Shown here: positions 1 through 12,374 of the stretch, piece by piece | How the letters are laid out: each line of letters begins with the position of its first letter | Position numbering within the stretch: the first letter of the stretch is position 1 | Assembly: GCA_023515795.1 (NCBI GenBank) | Contig: JALGPX010000038.1 | Span: 21,587 to 73,931, forward strand | Direction of reading: 5' to 3' | DNA from: Amoeboaphelidium occidentale | Lineage: Eukaryota > Aphelidiomycota > Aphelidea | Length of the DNA stretch: 52,345 nucleotides | The notes under the pieces: generated by a model | The model's database searches: none | The model's input: only the letters and a program-made list of their open reading frames with translations | Told to the model about the DNA's origin: nothing | Position numbers and translations under genes: made by a program

Positions 1-80
1 GTGCCGAAAATCTGGCAAGCGTTTCAGTTGATTGACAATCGCTTGCTTTTGCGACAATTGCCGAATTGAAATAATAATAA

Positions 81-3000
81 ATGCTATCAATGACAAGTAC
101 AGCCACTTCCGGAAATAACAAAAACAGCAGTTACAGCAGCAGCAACACTGTGCCTAAGAAGAGTAACCATTTGAATTGAGCCTACAGATAAACCTTTAGA
201 GCATTTAAAGCAACTGGTCAAATTATACGAGCTGGACTCTAATTCTATATGGACCGATAATGGGACAGGAGTTTGTTCTTTGGAAGTTGGAATGCAAATG
301 AATGAATTGTATATTCATGTCGTGCCACAGAATGCATCGCTTCAGCCGCAGCAACAGCAGCAGAATCAAACAGAGCCATTGCTACACTCTAAAATACCAA
401 AAGAGGATATCTTCCAATTGCAACAGGATACTTTAATTGTGTGGACTGAACTGGGCACCGGAAGAGATTTGGCCTTGTCGTTTCACAGTTCGGAAGATTG
501 TCAAAAGATTTGGGAGGATATTCAACAGCATCAGAAGCTCCTGCATTCTTCTTATATGGATTTGTCATCTGATAATTATCCTGGAGTTAATGCTCAACAG
601 CAGTCATGGAATGCAGCACCTGGTGGTTACCGTCACGAACAGCCCAAATTCACTTTACCACCAGAAATAACGCTGGAAAATGTTGATCTTCTGTCGTTCA
701 GGATATTAGAGTATAGTTCCACCATAAAGGAAACCTTGCTAGAACAGGTTATTAATAAGGGATACTTGAATTCTTTGTTTGATGAAGTGTTTCCTATGGC
801 GCAAGATTTGGAATCAAAAGAGTCTTTGTTGGCATGCTGTCACTTTTGCAAGAGTTTACTGGAAGTTGTAGGAGGAGAATCAATCTTTTATGAGTTTATT
901 ACTTCATCTTCATTTCCTAAGGAACAACAAAGTTCCGCTCCTGTAGAATCATTTAGATCTGTTCGGTTTGAAAAGTTTGTGGAAATTCTAACTTACGAGA
1001 GTAAATCCAAGGGCAAGCGAATGGATTATTTAAGCTATCTACAGAAAAATAGGTTCAAGGATGTTTTCTCTTTTCTTTTACTTCCTGCATCTCTGGCAAA
1101 AGATCAGGAAAAGAAGACAATTATGGAAAGATTTATAACTGAACTTCAACAAAGGATACATCAGTGTTTCCGCTTGGAATTTCTCAAGGATGTAGTTTTA
1201 TCTCCAACTTTGCTTAAAGATGAATCTTACTACTCTCTACTTTCCTCTTTGGTAATGTATTATCAGGTTGATATTCTGAATGATTTCCTTATATCTCCTT
1301 ATAATCTTTATAATCCACAAGGAGTAGATAATGCTGCGTCTGGAAGAAATCGTCAGAATGAACCTCAAGCCCCAGAGTCTGTGGAAGACACTCTCATTTT
1401 CTTGGTATGTCACAGTCTCGAGGAAATGAATGAGATGATCAAGGATGCAGCTGCAAAGAAACCTTCAGCTCTCGAAGACTTAATTCATAGGCGCAGGATG
1501 TTGCTTTCTTTTTTGAACGAGTTCACGACATCTATTAGGAATGTCTCTCCAGTAATGTTGCCGAAGGAGAATCGAGCGGTCTTATACGAAGTGTTCTGGA
1601 GTTGCGGAATACTTCAAGAATTGCAGTATATCCTTCAGAATTCGGAAGATGGATCACCTACGCTAAAGACTGATGAAGTCCAAGTGCGAGACATTGTTGT
1701 AAACACATCAGAAGCAGAGAAGGAGAAAAGAGATATTCTGAGTATCACAATTAATGCCATTGATTTTGATTCTTCGTTCTTCAAAAGTTTCATTCTTAAC
1801 CAAAAGAAAGTATTGAGTGAATTGGATAAGAACAAACATACTGTCCTTGATACCCTAACAAACATTCTTCTTTATTCGTTGCAAAAGAAAAACAGTTCTG
1901 CTTATGTTAACCAGATTTGTGAAATATTCAAGATGTTGATAGAGACTCAACAAATGTATAATGCTGGACAAGCTGCTGCGCCTTCTTATTCTGGTGTTAA
2001 AGACAAACAGAATGATAATGACACCATTGATTTTCTCTGTTTATTTTATGACACTCAAGTTCCAAGGTTGATATCATATTTATGCCGCAGCGAAGTAGAA
2101 GGCGAAGAAACGTCGAATGATTATAGCGTGCTGGATATCGTCACGTTTCTACTGAATAATCATGCGAATCGACTAAAATTTATGCTTCTTAAGGATGATG
2201 TTCTCCTATCTCTCTTAAAAAAGTACATTAGCAAGGATAACAAAGACAAGAGCAACATAGCATATTGTCTGAAACTACTCAAAACAGTTGTTAATTTGAA
2301 TGATTCTTTTTATGATCGTTATATTGTTAAGAGCGATCTGATCAGCTTGTTGTTCCCGTTTCTCTTGAATAATGGCAAACCAGCATCTTACAGTATGATA
2401 TACTCTCAGTGTCTCAACATTCTGGATTATATAATTGTGAATAATCGAACTTCTTTGCTAAGCTATCTATCACAAAAGCATCATACCGACTTACTTTTGG
2501 CTCTTGAGACATGTCGGTACTTGAAAGAAAAGTATCAAACCTCAGTGGAAAAGAAACGCAATAGCAGCCTGATAACTATGTCAACATCTGCTGGATCCAA
2601 TTCGACTGAAGCTGTTTCTCGGAAAGCATCTGTAAATACTCATGAGACCAAACGAGGTTATGGCTTACATGCGTGGGACAATACAGATCCACATGAAGAA
2701 GATTACTTCAACAGCGACAATGACGATGAGGAGGTCATCAAAATCGGATCGATCAAATGTTCAAGTAGTCCTGCAGAAGCGAAAGCTCCAGCGCTAGTCA
2801 GAAAGCCATCCAGCGTTGACACCAAAGAACCAAGTTTTTCTACAAAGCTGAAACAAAGTCCATCAGAGAAACGAAGTTTGTTTCATTACAAATCCTCTCC
2901 AATGCCAATATCTCCTGCTGGAAAATCACCAATAACAGAAGATGTGATGGATACAGGATTATCATCGCCTAATTCTCACATGGGTCCTCATTCCTCGCGG

Positions 3001-3153
3001 AAAGTCCCTAAATTTAAAGAGCTGAATATAGCGTCAAGAGTTGGTAAAATTGCTGCCATATCTTTAAGTCGACGGCTATCAGCTGGTTCAGCAAGTAATC
3101 CAGAATCTACCGAAGAGGTAACCAGAAAGAAAGTTCGTCGAGAAAGTAAATAA
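81..3153 (+). CDS. PSY2: PP4 regulatory subunit 3 (Psy2/SMEK)
   Basis: Targeting and scaffold subunit of protein phosphatase 4, acting in the DNA-damage response and gluconeogenic or cell-cycle control. Exons 81-162 and 200-3153; the 37-nt intron joins a low-complexity N-terminus to KHLKQLVKLYELD. About 1011 aa. The N-terminal PH/EVH1-like domain (about residues 32-135) has the family signatures VKLYELD, TGTG-type turn and DTLIVWTE followed by DLALSF. A long helical SMEK/armadillo-like region follows (about 170-800). An acidic patch NSDNDDEE and a Ser-rich, basic C-terminus ending in KKVRRESK, a likely nuclear localisation signal, close the protein. A Gln-rich stretch sits in the PH-like domain. 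The family assignment is firm. The ATG at 81 rests on the inferred intron; an ATG at 90 is in the same frame. The gene converges on the acyl-CoA oxidase with 52 bp between stops. Confidence 0.93.
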
Positions 3154-3205
3154 GGGCCTGAGCATCTAAGTCTTTTTAAATACATTATTTTCAAGAATTG
3201 TGCAT

Positions 3206-5482
3206 TTATTCCTCGTCAGGTTCGCCATCATCTTCAACCTGTCTGAATAGCAACGGTTTAATGACAGAATTGAAGTATGGAGGTGGATGCTTTGGTGGAT
3301 TTCTTGCTTGAACTTTGTCAAAGTAGTGACGGTATACATCACCGTCATATCTTCCGAATGGACTGTTAATAACAAAATCTGGAAGGTCAAAAGAGTCAAC
3401 CAAACCAATTGCAACTTCTCTCGTCTTGCGACAAAGAGTAAGAACATGTTCTTTAGCCATGGACATTTGGTTTGCATCATAATAACCAGATTGCATGAAC
3501 TCGGCTAAAACAAATCAGAATACTTGACAAATTGAAAAACTTACACCCATTCTCATTGATCATATAGAGACCGTACAAAGAGCAAATATCAACCAAAACA
3601 CTTTTGATATCAGCAGACTTGCACTTCTCAATACCATCCTTAAATCTGTCAAAAAGGTATCCAACGGTATGCATCTTTGCGGCAAACAAGCGTTTGATTG
3701 CAACTTCTTCCAAAGCCTGCTCTTTAGACATACTGCATATCAATTTTTCATAATCCTGGCCGAGTTTTGCAACGACCGATGCACGAACCACACCAAATGC
3801 AGTGTAAATTTCATCCAATGTAAAATCAGAAGACTTTGAAACTTTGCTCTTCATCTTGGAGAATTTCTCCATATTGTTCAAATAATAAACACCAATGGGC
3901 ATTTTCTTCTTCTTTTGAGACACTTCAACATAACAGTTGATCAAGTAACGACCTGCTTGAAGGGTAAGGATGGTATTATCTCCCTCCCAAGAGCACTGCA
4001 CAGCAAAGTCATTATACATCTGTGCTAAACCATTATAACTGGAATAACCATGGCCACCCAAAGCTTGTCTGCACTGTTCAATAGTATTCAAACAATTCCA
4101 AGTACCAAATGCCTTTAATCCTGCAGAAGTAGCATGAGATTCTTTCAAGTAGTCAATAACCGCAACCAGTTCGGCCTTTTTGCTACTATTAGCGTTCAAA
4201 TTTTCCAACTTATTCATCAAATCATCATAAATTCTGTTCATTTCTTGTCCAGTGAAATGCATAGCAAATGCTTGAGCCAATAAAGGCATTAAACGGTATT
4301 GATGAATGGTATAATCAAGTAATTGAGTTTCAATAGGAGCTCCCTGTTGTGTTTGTTGTTCAGAATCATCACCCGATGCACTATCATCATTCGAAGAAGT
4401 ATTAGATGCAAACTGTCTTCTAACCGCACCGTATCTTATAGCAATGGTCAAAGCTTTCTTTGCAACATTAGCACTATCCATGACCATCGACACACGGCCC
4501 TGGATCAATGCACCATAAGCCAATTGATTAATAGGAGGCTGAGTAACTTCTCCATCTCTAGAGACTTTTGTGTACTTCATCAACATGTATGTTCTTGGAA
4601 TACGAACATTAGTAAATTGAATCCAACCATTATCGATACCATTCCTACCCATCTTCATTCCGATATCACCAATGCTAATACCAGGCCTTAATGTGTAATC
4701 ATTAACATGACGAAGTGGTACGACAAATGGTTTTACTCCGTAATCTTGACCATCAACTATAAGTCTAGCAAACACAAAAGCATGTGTAGCAGAGTGAGCG
4801 GCACCACCAATCCACCATTTAGTAGCAGTAATAGATGGAGTATTTATGATAAACTGATCTGCATTATGATCAAATACAGCCGTAGTTTCCAAACCTGCAA
4901 CATTACTACCGTGACCCAATTCAGTCATAGCAAAACATCCAACGAATTTGTTCAAACCAAGCGCCCCTTTTTGAACCCAAAACTGGAACTGTTCAGCTGT
5001 TGCTTGACCACGCAAAGTCCCAATGGCCAAACCGTAATGAACACCGAGTCTTGTGAAGAAACTTGGATCGACCAATGAAACAAGTTCCATACGAAGTCTG
5101 AACACTTCCAGCGGTTCATTACTCAGGTGAAACACAAAAGATTTGAACTTGCGCATCGTCTCTTCACGCCATTCCTCTTTGGTCCAGTCGTAGACAGCTT
5201 CATTACGGAACAGAGGATCTCTTTCAATCTCCAGAAATATGCGCTGCCTTAACTAAACAGAATGATAAGTTGGTTTTAGTATAAATGGCAACTTGCCTCA
5301 GTCATTTCCTTGCTGCCATCCAAGAATTGCGTTAGCTCCTTCACATTGAAGGTAATTTTTGCTCGCTCTCTCTTCATTGTCTCAAGGGGTGAAATATCAA
5401 GCGGTGCATTGGACGAGGAAGCCCCAGAGGATGAATTAAGTTGGTCCGATAAATGTTTTAAACGATCTGAAGCGGACGACAT
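3206..5482 (-). CDS. POX1: Peroxisomal acyl-CoA oxidase
   Basis: FAD-dependent first step of peroxisomal beta-oxidation, acyl-CoA to trans-2-enoyl-CoA plus H2O2. Exons 5482-5297, 5252-3545 and 3504-3206, about 730 aa, the usual family length. Seen: the FAD/substrate region MTELGHGSNV, the block ALGGHGYSSYNG, and CWEGDNTILTLQ carrying the presumed catalytic Glu. The C-terminal oxidase domain has the KHPPPYFNSVIKPLL tail. Residues 7-15, RLKHLSDQL, match the PTS2 nonapeptide; the protein ends in EPDEE, so there is no PTS1. The first intron (5253-5296) needs a GC donor (GAG/GCAAGT) to keep frame, because no GT donor joins exon 1 to LRQRIFLEIERDP in phase. The second intron (3505-3544) is GT-AG. 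The start is the first ATG and places the PTS2 at the N-terminus. Same strand as MZT1, 225 bp upstream. Confidence 0.95.
5253..5296 (-). other. GC-AG intron of the acyl-CoA oxidase gene
   Basis: A 44-nt intron reading GCAAGT at its 5' end and TTTAG at its 3' end, with an internal TACTAAAA resembling a branch site. Splicing here is in phase 0 and joins KEMTE to LRQRIF. The exon/donor context GAG|GCAAGT is the canonical strong context of GC donors. All other introns placed in this window use GT. Confidence 0.75.
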
Positions 5483-5707
5483 GGAAATTTCACAATGGGA
5501 ATGAAATGAGGCGACGAAGTTTCAACAACAGTCTCGCAAGCCGATGATGTCACCAAGGTTCTAGGGTCCTTCATAGACCAAGAAAGGTTGGTAACAGGGT
5601 GATGTCTCTGCAACGATTTAGATTCATTTGAGAACCTTGTATCTTCCTTTATGATGTTTTGAACTTGACCTTCCGTTACGTAAAACCGAAACAAAGATTA
5701 TATTTAA

Positions 5708-5970
5708 TTAAGAGCTCTTCTCCGTAATCGCTTTGCTTTCCCTTCGTAATTCTTTGATCACAGCAGCTAGTGCTTCTGGGTTGACTCCCTGCTCTAGCAT
5801 TTTTGTACAGATTTCCAATGATTCTTTGTCTAGCCCTGTCTTTAGAACATTAGAGATCTCATGAAGAACTACAGCAATAATAATTAAGAGAGAGTTCACA
5901 TAAAAGCAGTAAATGAACCTTCCATTGCTTCAGTTGAGTCTGTAAGAAGCCTATCGTTTTGTGCGCTCAT
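5708..5970 (-). CDS. MZT1: Mitotic-spindle organizing protein 1 (MOZART1)
   Basis: Small gamma-tubulin complex component that binds GCP N-termini and helps recruit and activate the complex at microtubule-organising centres. Exons 5970-5919 and 5868-5708 (intron 50 nt) give 70 aa, typical of the family. The diagnostic block is [15 protein letters not shown] near the C-terminus, preceded by [18 protein letters not shown]. The start gives [21 protein letters not shown]; exon 2 read alone lacks a sensible N-terminus, which is why the first exon was sought. Such short spliced genes are easily missed by gene finders. Same direction as VPS26 upstream (90 bp between). Confidence 0.93.
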
Positions 5971-6060
5971 GTTGCTGAGAAAACTGTTCCCAAACTAAAA
6001 CCGCCATTTCCACTTTAAAACTTATGGAAAATCCCCTACATTATTTATTACGAATTGATC

Positions 6061-7177
6061 TCATGCAGATAGTGGCTGCTCTTCTTTAGACTGAATACGG
6101 TAAAGCGTGATCTCTTGCTGTTTGAAGTATCTTCTGTTTTCTTCATCGACCAAGACCAAGTTCAGATAGTATCTTGAGCTGAACTTCTTATTGACATCCC
6201 TAAAAGTCGGTGTAAGATTCTTATCTTTCAGCGCATCAAGAAATAAACGAATTGGGATTGTCTCCCCTTTTATAGGCGCGCCATCCATAATTTCGAATTT
6301 GACAAGCGTTTCATTCTCATTAGAAAGATTTGGTGCTAAAATAAGATCAATTTGATGAAAGACTTACCAACGCCTGTTGTTTCACGTCGTATAATTGCCA
6401 ACTCCATGTATTTCACTTTTATGCGGACCAGAAGGAAATAGATCTTACCAACAATAACATCATTCAAATTGTACTTTGACTTGTTATACTCAAACTCGAT
6501 ATGCAGGCAGTCTTCTATGCCAACTTCCATTTTAATATTGTCATTAATTTCTGGTGGCATTTTATAAGAGTAGACCCATATTTCCTTCTCTGTGACGATA
6601 TCAGCCAGCCTTCTTGCAACAATGACCTTTACAAGGTACCTGCAACATTAAGAAATCTGTCAAACCTTTAAGAGACACAACCTTAGCTTAGCATTAATTC
6701 CATGATACGACTCAAATTGCTTCTCAACATTTCTGAACTCAAAATCATAAAGGACAGTGTGCTTAAGTTCTCCAGGCGTGGCTAATTCCTTGGCTATCGA
6801 CATAAACTCATGCTTTTTACTTCCATCGTGTGCTATTTCGATTTGACCAACGAATTCTACTTTGATTCCATTATGCTCAATCTTTCGACCGTCTTTTGCT
6901 CTTAATTGGACCTACACAGACGCACAAGGAAGATGTTTAATTCTGCTGCTATTAAAGATTTACTTTTCCTCTAACAGATTCGCCGTCAAAGTACAGAGGG
7001 CATTCTATGACTTTGTTTCTGGCTTCTTTAAATGAAATCTGTTTACGCTTCTCTTCATTCTGTAGCGTTATCTTCACTTCGCATGCGGCAGCTCCAAGTC
7101 CCAAAAGACTCTTTAAATCAGTGCTTCTTTATAATTTTTGGTTTTCTTACCGACACTGCACCTGTTGCGTAGTTCAT
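6061..7177 (-). CDS. VPS26: Retromer subunit VPS26
   Basis: Arrestin-fold subunit of the retromer trimer (VPS26-VPS29-VPS35) for endosome-to-Golgi retrieval. Five exons: 7177-7151, 7110-6964, 6911-6682, 6639-6368 and 6335-6061, with introns of 40, 52, 42 and 32 nt. Total 316 aa, close to the usual size. Conserved blocks in order: [14 protein letters not shown] strand (here [10 protein letters not shown]), [46 protein letters not shown], the central [21 protein letters not shown], and the C-terminal [16 protein letters not shown] / [13 protein letters not shown]. The first exon codes only nine residues and is the least certain part; the rest is unambiguous. Confidence 0.94.
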
Positions 7178-7351
7178 GTGTTCGATCCACAGAAAAATTC
7201 GATGGACTTTGTTAGATCCGAAAGATTCTGTTACAGTGACCTTTAAAAGGTGATAATGAGACGGGCTAGGCTAAAGCGAACATTTTACAATTAAAAGGTA
7301 TGATGTATATCATTTGTAAAGTACGTTCGCTTGATATATTCATTATCATGA

Positions 7352-9295
7352 TTAATCTACCTTCAGCGCACTGTAAATTCTCCTTAGGAACACATATACA
7401 GCCAGGAACCCAATTGTACCTGTAGTCACTACATACACAACAAGACCAACTAACAGATATGCAAAGTAATACAGAACACTCGAGAATCCGTGCTCCATTT
7501 CCAGCCGGGTCAGAAAATAAACTGTTCCTAGACCAAATATATACCATGCAGAACTAGACGCAATGAAGAAACTCTTCCAGTGCCAACGGTAATCTTCTCC
7601 ACATAATTGGAAGTAAATCATTGCAATTGTGACTTCAACCAAAGTCACTACCAACAGCACGACAACAACGGCAAGGAATCCATACATGTAATAATACTGG
7701 TCTTGCCACATGGATTTCAAGATGAAGAACAATTCCATGAAGATAACTGTAAATGGAATGAGGCCTCCAATAAGAATGCTAGAGTAAGTTTTCAAGTACC
7801 AAACTGGTTCAGGAATTTGACGAGGTATCTGATTTGTTCTGACAGGATTCTCATAAGGCTGTTTCTTAGTTCCAAAATATGCCCCGAGTAAAGTAAGTGG
7901 TAACTGAATAAATAGCCAGATAGAAATAAGTGCAACAAAAGTTCCAGCTGGAAGCGCATTCGATGATTTCTGAACCCAATAGAAAGTATTGAGAACCGAA
8001 AGAATGACAAACAGGAACAGAGGCAATGCACAACCAGTCTAACAATAAGTTTTTTAAACAAGAGGGCTTACCCAAATTGCAGTCCATAGCCAAGTCTTTG
8101 AGTTCTTGAAAGATTTGCTCAGTCTTGCACCATGGTATCCTCCAAATACACCGCAAATCGCAAAGAAGAAAACTCCGTATTGCACAGTACCACCACGATA
8201 TGAAGGGTTTAATATTCCAATCACAGCAAAAGCCAAAGTGAACCCCAAAGCTGCAATTAACTGAATTCCTGTCCCTAGAAAGATTGACAATAGTCCCAAA
8301 TATCTTGGTGCTCTAAACACATCTCCATGGACTAACTTCCATCCAATTGTATCGTCCTGTCCCTCCAAAGCGTCTTCTTCGTTATACTGAGCAATATCTT
8401 TGCGTAGTGCCGCTAATAAAATAAAGGCGACAATAAAAGTCAACACAGTAAGAAGCATCAAAGAGTTGATGATGGAATACCTTTAAATTAATTGTAAACT
8501 AAAGAGTTAAAGTTACCAGTGAATTTTTGGGTTCGAGCTATCAATGTACATGTCCCATCGTGCTGTCCAGTTGACGTTTGGTTCTTCAACCCATTCAACG
8601 GAGTAAGCGTATGTTACAGAGCCCACATCAGGAGTCAAAGGCTGAGCGACATCATCTGTAGCAGCGTTATTGCAATGCTCTTCAGCTTGTTTAACATTCT
8701 GCGGGATCACTTCGAAACCAACAATCAGGATTTGGTCTGTCTTGTGCCTCTGATAAGGAATTTTAATATGAAAGAAGTTGTTCAAATAAAATGCACCGTT
8801 CTTACTGCCTGACTTCTGTACATAATCCCCCAAGACAAAGCCTGGCTCGTATTGATGCTTCTTGTCAACAGAGCTGACAACTTTTGTTGCACCAGGAAGA
8901 CCGTCCATTATCCATTCTACACGATAATCTTCATCGATTAAGCTGATTATAGTTGACACTGCGGTATTATCAATAGGGACTGTACATAGTTTTCTGCATT
9001 CAACGTTCTCCAGAGCTTTTACCTCGAAATCTGATTCCACAATACGATCCCCTTGGAACAATTCCCCAAAATTCAAAATCTGCTCAACAAAGTGCTGCTT
9101 TGGAGGACAAACGAATGAGAGTTGACTGTAAGCGAATGGTAGCTGGGTTTTATCGCTGAATATTTTGTTGTAGTAAAGTGGGACATTCTCGCCCTTCTTG
9201 TACTTTTGGGCCTGGAAGCCAGGAACCATGAAGCACTCTGTAAGTAAAGGAAGCGACACCAACAAGAGAAGAGATTTAATTGAATTCGGTATCAT
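7352..9295 (-). CDS. Transmembrane 9 superfamily (EMP70/nonaspanin) protein
   Basis: Nine-pass Golgi/endosomal protein of the TM9SF family. Exons 9295-8517, 8480-8072 and 8038-7352 (introns 36 and 33 nt), 624 aa. Residues 1-22 form a signal peptide (MIPNSIKSLLLLVSLPLLTE). A long lumenal domain follows with the family's YSQLSF, GFEVIP and SVEW(V)EE motifs, then nine hydrophobic segments containing DIAQYN, WKLVHGDVFR and FGGYHGARL. It ends in ALKVD, fitting the KxD/E Golgi-retention motif of this family. The frame is open upstream to 9388 without an ATG; the ATG at 9295 was chosen because it directly gives the signal peptide. Confidence 0.95.
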
Positions 9296-9412
9296 TCTAA
9301 AGCGAGAAATCAAAGAGATGTTGTTTCGCGAGCACTTTGTTGTCAAAAGAGATAGGAAACGCTTCAGCCTGAGCAAGAGAAAATGCATTTATTGCTCATC
9401 CTGTTTATGGAG

Positions 9413-11267
9413 TTATAAAGAATTGTCGGGTAAGAAATCCATAATCTAAAAGTAAGCTAATGAACGATACTCTCCCAGAAAATACCTCTATGGATGTGTT
9501 TTCACCCTTTTGCACGGCTGTGACTAATTTTGTTTCGTTGAACATTAAACGCCAAACTCCCGTAACGTCCTGAACTAAATATCTAACGAATGTTCCATTT
9601 TGGAAATTCCTGCATAGAGTTAAATCAAAGAGTTGAGCCGAACTTACCACATCTTGATACCATCTTCTCCGCCGGATAGAATTCTGTCCTTGTCGAATTG
9701 TAGTGTGGTTACAGAATTTCGATGAGCAAATATTGACTGTATCAATTCACCATCTTCAACATTCCAAACACAAATTCTGCCATCAGATCCACCTGTTACT
9801 AGGATATCATCCTTCAATTGTAGGTGACCAACCAATGCTTCATGTCCTTCAAGAGTCATTAAACATTCTCCTGTGTTTGGGCACCAGACTCTAACGTCTG
9901 CATCTAATGATCCTGAGCAAATGTAGTTTCCGTTGAATGCAACTGAGTATATCTGAGCATGATGTTCTTGCATTACTTTCAAGCACTTTCCTTCCTTAAT
10001 ATCCCATAATCTAAGAGAATTGTCATAGGATCCTGAAACGACAATGTTTTCATGAAAATCCAAACAACGAACGGAACCAGTATGTCCTCTTAAAAATTAG
10101 TTAGCAGCCACTAATTTGCTCACCTTAAAACATGTTTGCATCTACCAGATTTAGTATCCCATACTCGAAGTGTATTGTCTCTTGAGCCAGTGACAACCGT
10201 CGTTTCATCAATCATTTTCAGGCAGCGAACAGTTGATGTATGACCACTCAGTCTATATCGTTCGTTTCCAGTAGAGAGATCCCAAATTCTAAAGTTAAAG
10301 TCGGTAAGGCTCAATAATACCTTAAATCACGGTCACAGCCACCTGAAACAAGAGTGTTTCCTTTGAACTCTAGAGCCCAAACACCACCTTCGTGACCAGT
10401 GAGTTTCATAAGAGATCGACCATGTTTGCTATCAAAAACTTCAATTAAACCATAGGAAGCATTATCAGTAGCGATAACCATGATGTCATCATCAAATTGT
10501 AAACATGTTACAATAGCGTTTGGTTCTCCAGCAACGGAAAACTTGTCGCATTTACCGCGAATCCAATTTTTGCTAACAACATATTGTCTCTTGAAGAATT
10601 TTTTGAAGTCAATTGCATTCCTGTTGAACGCTGGCTTATTGGCTGTGTTAAATGCAACATCTTTTGTATCAGCAGCTAGTGAGTTCTCATCAACATTCAT
10701 GAAATCAGACGAGAAACTTGAACTTCTAGGAGGAGAAGGAACAACTTCACTAACAGCTGAGTTTCCTTTGTCGTCGTAGCTTCGATATTCTTTAGCACTG
10801 AGTGGAAACGTGAGACGTCGTGCTGGAGGCAACTCGTAATTATACTTGAAACAGAGATCTCGCCATAAGTGACAATCATTAACCAGAGTGTTGTAGTACT
10901 TTGAAGTAGAGGCGAGTCGACATAAAGACTGAACGGGTAAGAAAGTGAGAACGTGAATGGCGATCTCATACGGAAGGTTTCGCAATATGTCCATCTTCAG
11001 TAACGGCGACACAATGTTAGACAGCGCAGAGAGTTGCCTTTTGTTGCAGTGCTCCACGAGAGCAGCCATAAGTCGATCTTGGTCTGTTTCAGACATCTGT
11101 TCAAACGCATCGAGTAGTTTCTTCAAGCTAAAAGTACCACAACCATCGGTTTCAACGTTTCTTGAGTACAGGGAAGCAAGTTTTGGGTTGCATTTCGCAT
11201 TCTTCGGCATGTTCATCTCATTATATGATTCTTGTTCTGAGGTGTCCATGATTTTTCTCTTTGGCAT
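9413..11267 (-). CDS. CDC4: F-box/WD40 ubiquitin-ligase receptor (Cdc4/FBXW7-like)
   Basis: Substrate receptor of an SCF E3 ligase; Cdc4/FBXW7 proteins bind phosphodegrons of cell-cycle regulators. Exons 11267-10321, 10288-10124, 10088-9648, 9609-9486 and 9445-9413 (introns 32, 35, 38, 40 nt), 569 aa. An N-terminal PKRK basic patch is followed by an F-box (about residues 92-137, NLPYEIAIHVLTFLP) and seven or eight WD40 blades from about 245, for example LSGHTSTVRCLK, RVWDTKSGRC and SGSYDNSLRLWD. The last exon codes only IMDFLPDNSL, matching the short conserved tail after the propeller. The frame is open from 11268 to 11474 but has no ATG, so 11267 is taken as start. Whether this is the Cdc4 orthologue or a paralogue (Pop1/Met30 side) is not settled. 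Confidence 0.9.
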
Positions 11268-11658
11268 TAGTAATTTGCAAGTTGTAAAAGTTGAAACAGG
11301 TTCCAGTTTAAGGAGCAGAATGTCAAGGGAATGATCTGAACAGTTCGTAGAAAGAAATGAATGGCAAAACAACTGCTTTAATGAATAATGCTGCTTTGTG
11401 TTTGTTATTGTGATGCTGGCGGGAGCGATTTGTGTTATTGTTGAATGCGCCTCAAGCTGTGATGAAGAGGGCAACTGTGATTGAAATGGCGCCTCCTTGA
11501 CTAGAATTGGTACGAAATGGGCCTATGTGGCTCAACTTTTGGGAGTCGTTTTAGGGGGTGGGCAGGTATCGTGGCTCATAGATTAATGGAGGCGTTTTAT
11601 GATTTCTTAAGTCTCTCTGAGCTTTATTGACTTCGAGCACGGCACGGATCAATTACAA
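11268..11658. promoter_or_regulatory. Intergenic region upstream of the F-box/WD40 gene
   Basis: No gene found in 391 bp. It separates the GNA1 copy 1 stop from the F-box/WD40 start, both on the minus strand, so it should hold the F-box 5' UTR and promoter and the GNA1 3' end. The minus-strand frame is open for 69 codons just upstream of the F-box ATG but lacks any ATG, so I read it as leader sequence. Confidence 0.4.
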
Positions 11659-12222
11659 TCACAACTTGGACATAGGTTTCTCATTGTCCGGAATATACCA
11701 AACCATTTCAACTTCCTTCTGCTTGAACCCACACTTCTCATAGAATTTAATGTTCTTCTCTTCGCAGTCGAGAATGATCTTGTAACAGCCTTTGGTTTTA
11801 CCAATGACCTTCAACTGTTCAATTATAATTTTCCCAAACTTCAACTTCCGGTACTTTTCATTTACAACGATATCTTCAATGTGCCCCACTAAGCCGTTTG
11901 CGTGAACGAATTTCCTCTCTACAAAGACAGTTCCACATGCAGCGATCATCTTTTCGTTGGTATCCTCAATGACGATGATGAAGTATTCATGGCTATGAGA
12001 TTTGAGATATTGGAAGCGATCTAGAGATTAAGCATCATTACAGGGAATGATACCAAGATATTGTGCCCTTGACAAATCTCCCACAGTTGTTAAATGTGAT
12101 AGCGTAGTCAAGACATGCTTCTCATAGTCACCAGACTCCAATGGACGAATAACAAATCCAGAAGGAAGGCTTTCCTGGATTTCGCTTCCCAATATCTCCT
12201 TAGGAAACAGTTGAATTGACAT
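11659..12222 (-). CDS. GNA1: Glucosamine-6-phosphate N-acetyltransferase, copy 1
   Basis: GNAT-family enzyme making GlcNAc-6-P from glucosamine-6-P and acetyl-CoA, on the route to UDP-GlcNAc and chitin. Exons 12222-12054 and 12020-11659 (intron 33 nt), 176 aa. Family blocks: GFVIRPLESGDYEK, GTVFVERKFVHANGLVGHIEDIVV, GCYKIILDCEEKN and FYEKCGFKQKEVEM. The Asp of ILDC, equivalent to yeast Gna1 Asp134, is kept. The acetyl-CoA loop reads YRKLKFGK where yeast has YQGQGLGK, so its early glycines are absent. A second copy lies 3.3 kb away on the opposite strand and, unlike this one, has no intron. The start is the first ATG; an upstream coding exon is possible but not needed. Confidence 0.92.
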
Positions 12223-12374
12223 TTGTGAGTGAAACAAGATCTTGTTTGAATTTCATAAAGAGGTTGATGGAGTTGGCGACTTACAAAGTGCGCCCAAGGA
12301 AGATGTCTAAACAGCAAATTGACGCTTTAAAAGCTTGAAATATCCTTCTGCTCCTCTGATTTTTCCAATTGTCC

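Noticed and set aside
5458-5694. Open frame upstream of acyl-CoA oxidase on the minus strand
   Set aside because: It has no ATG, overlaps the oxidase start in another frame and shows no family similarity; treated as leader or promoter.
9296-9388. N-terminal extension of the TM9 protein up to 9388
   Set aside because: The frame is open, but no ATG lies upstream of 9295; the ATG at 9295 gives a proper signal peptide.
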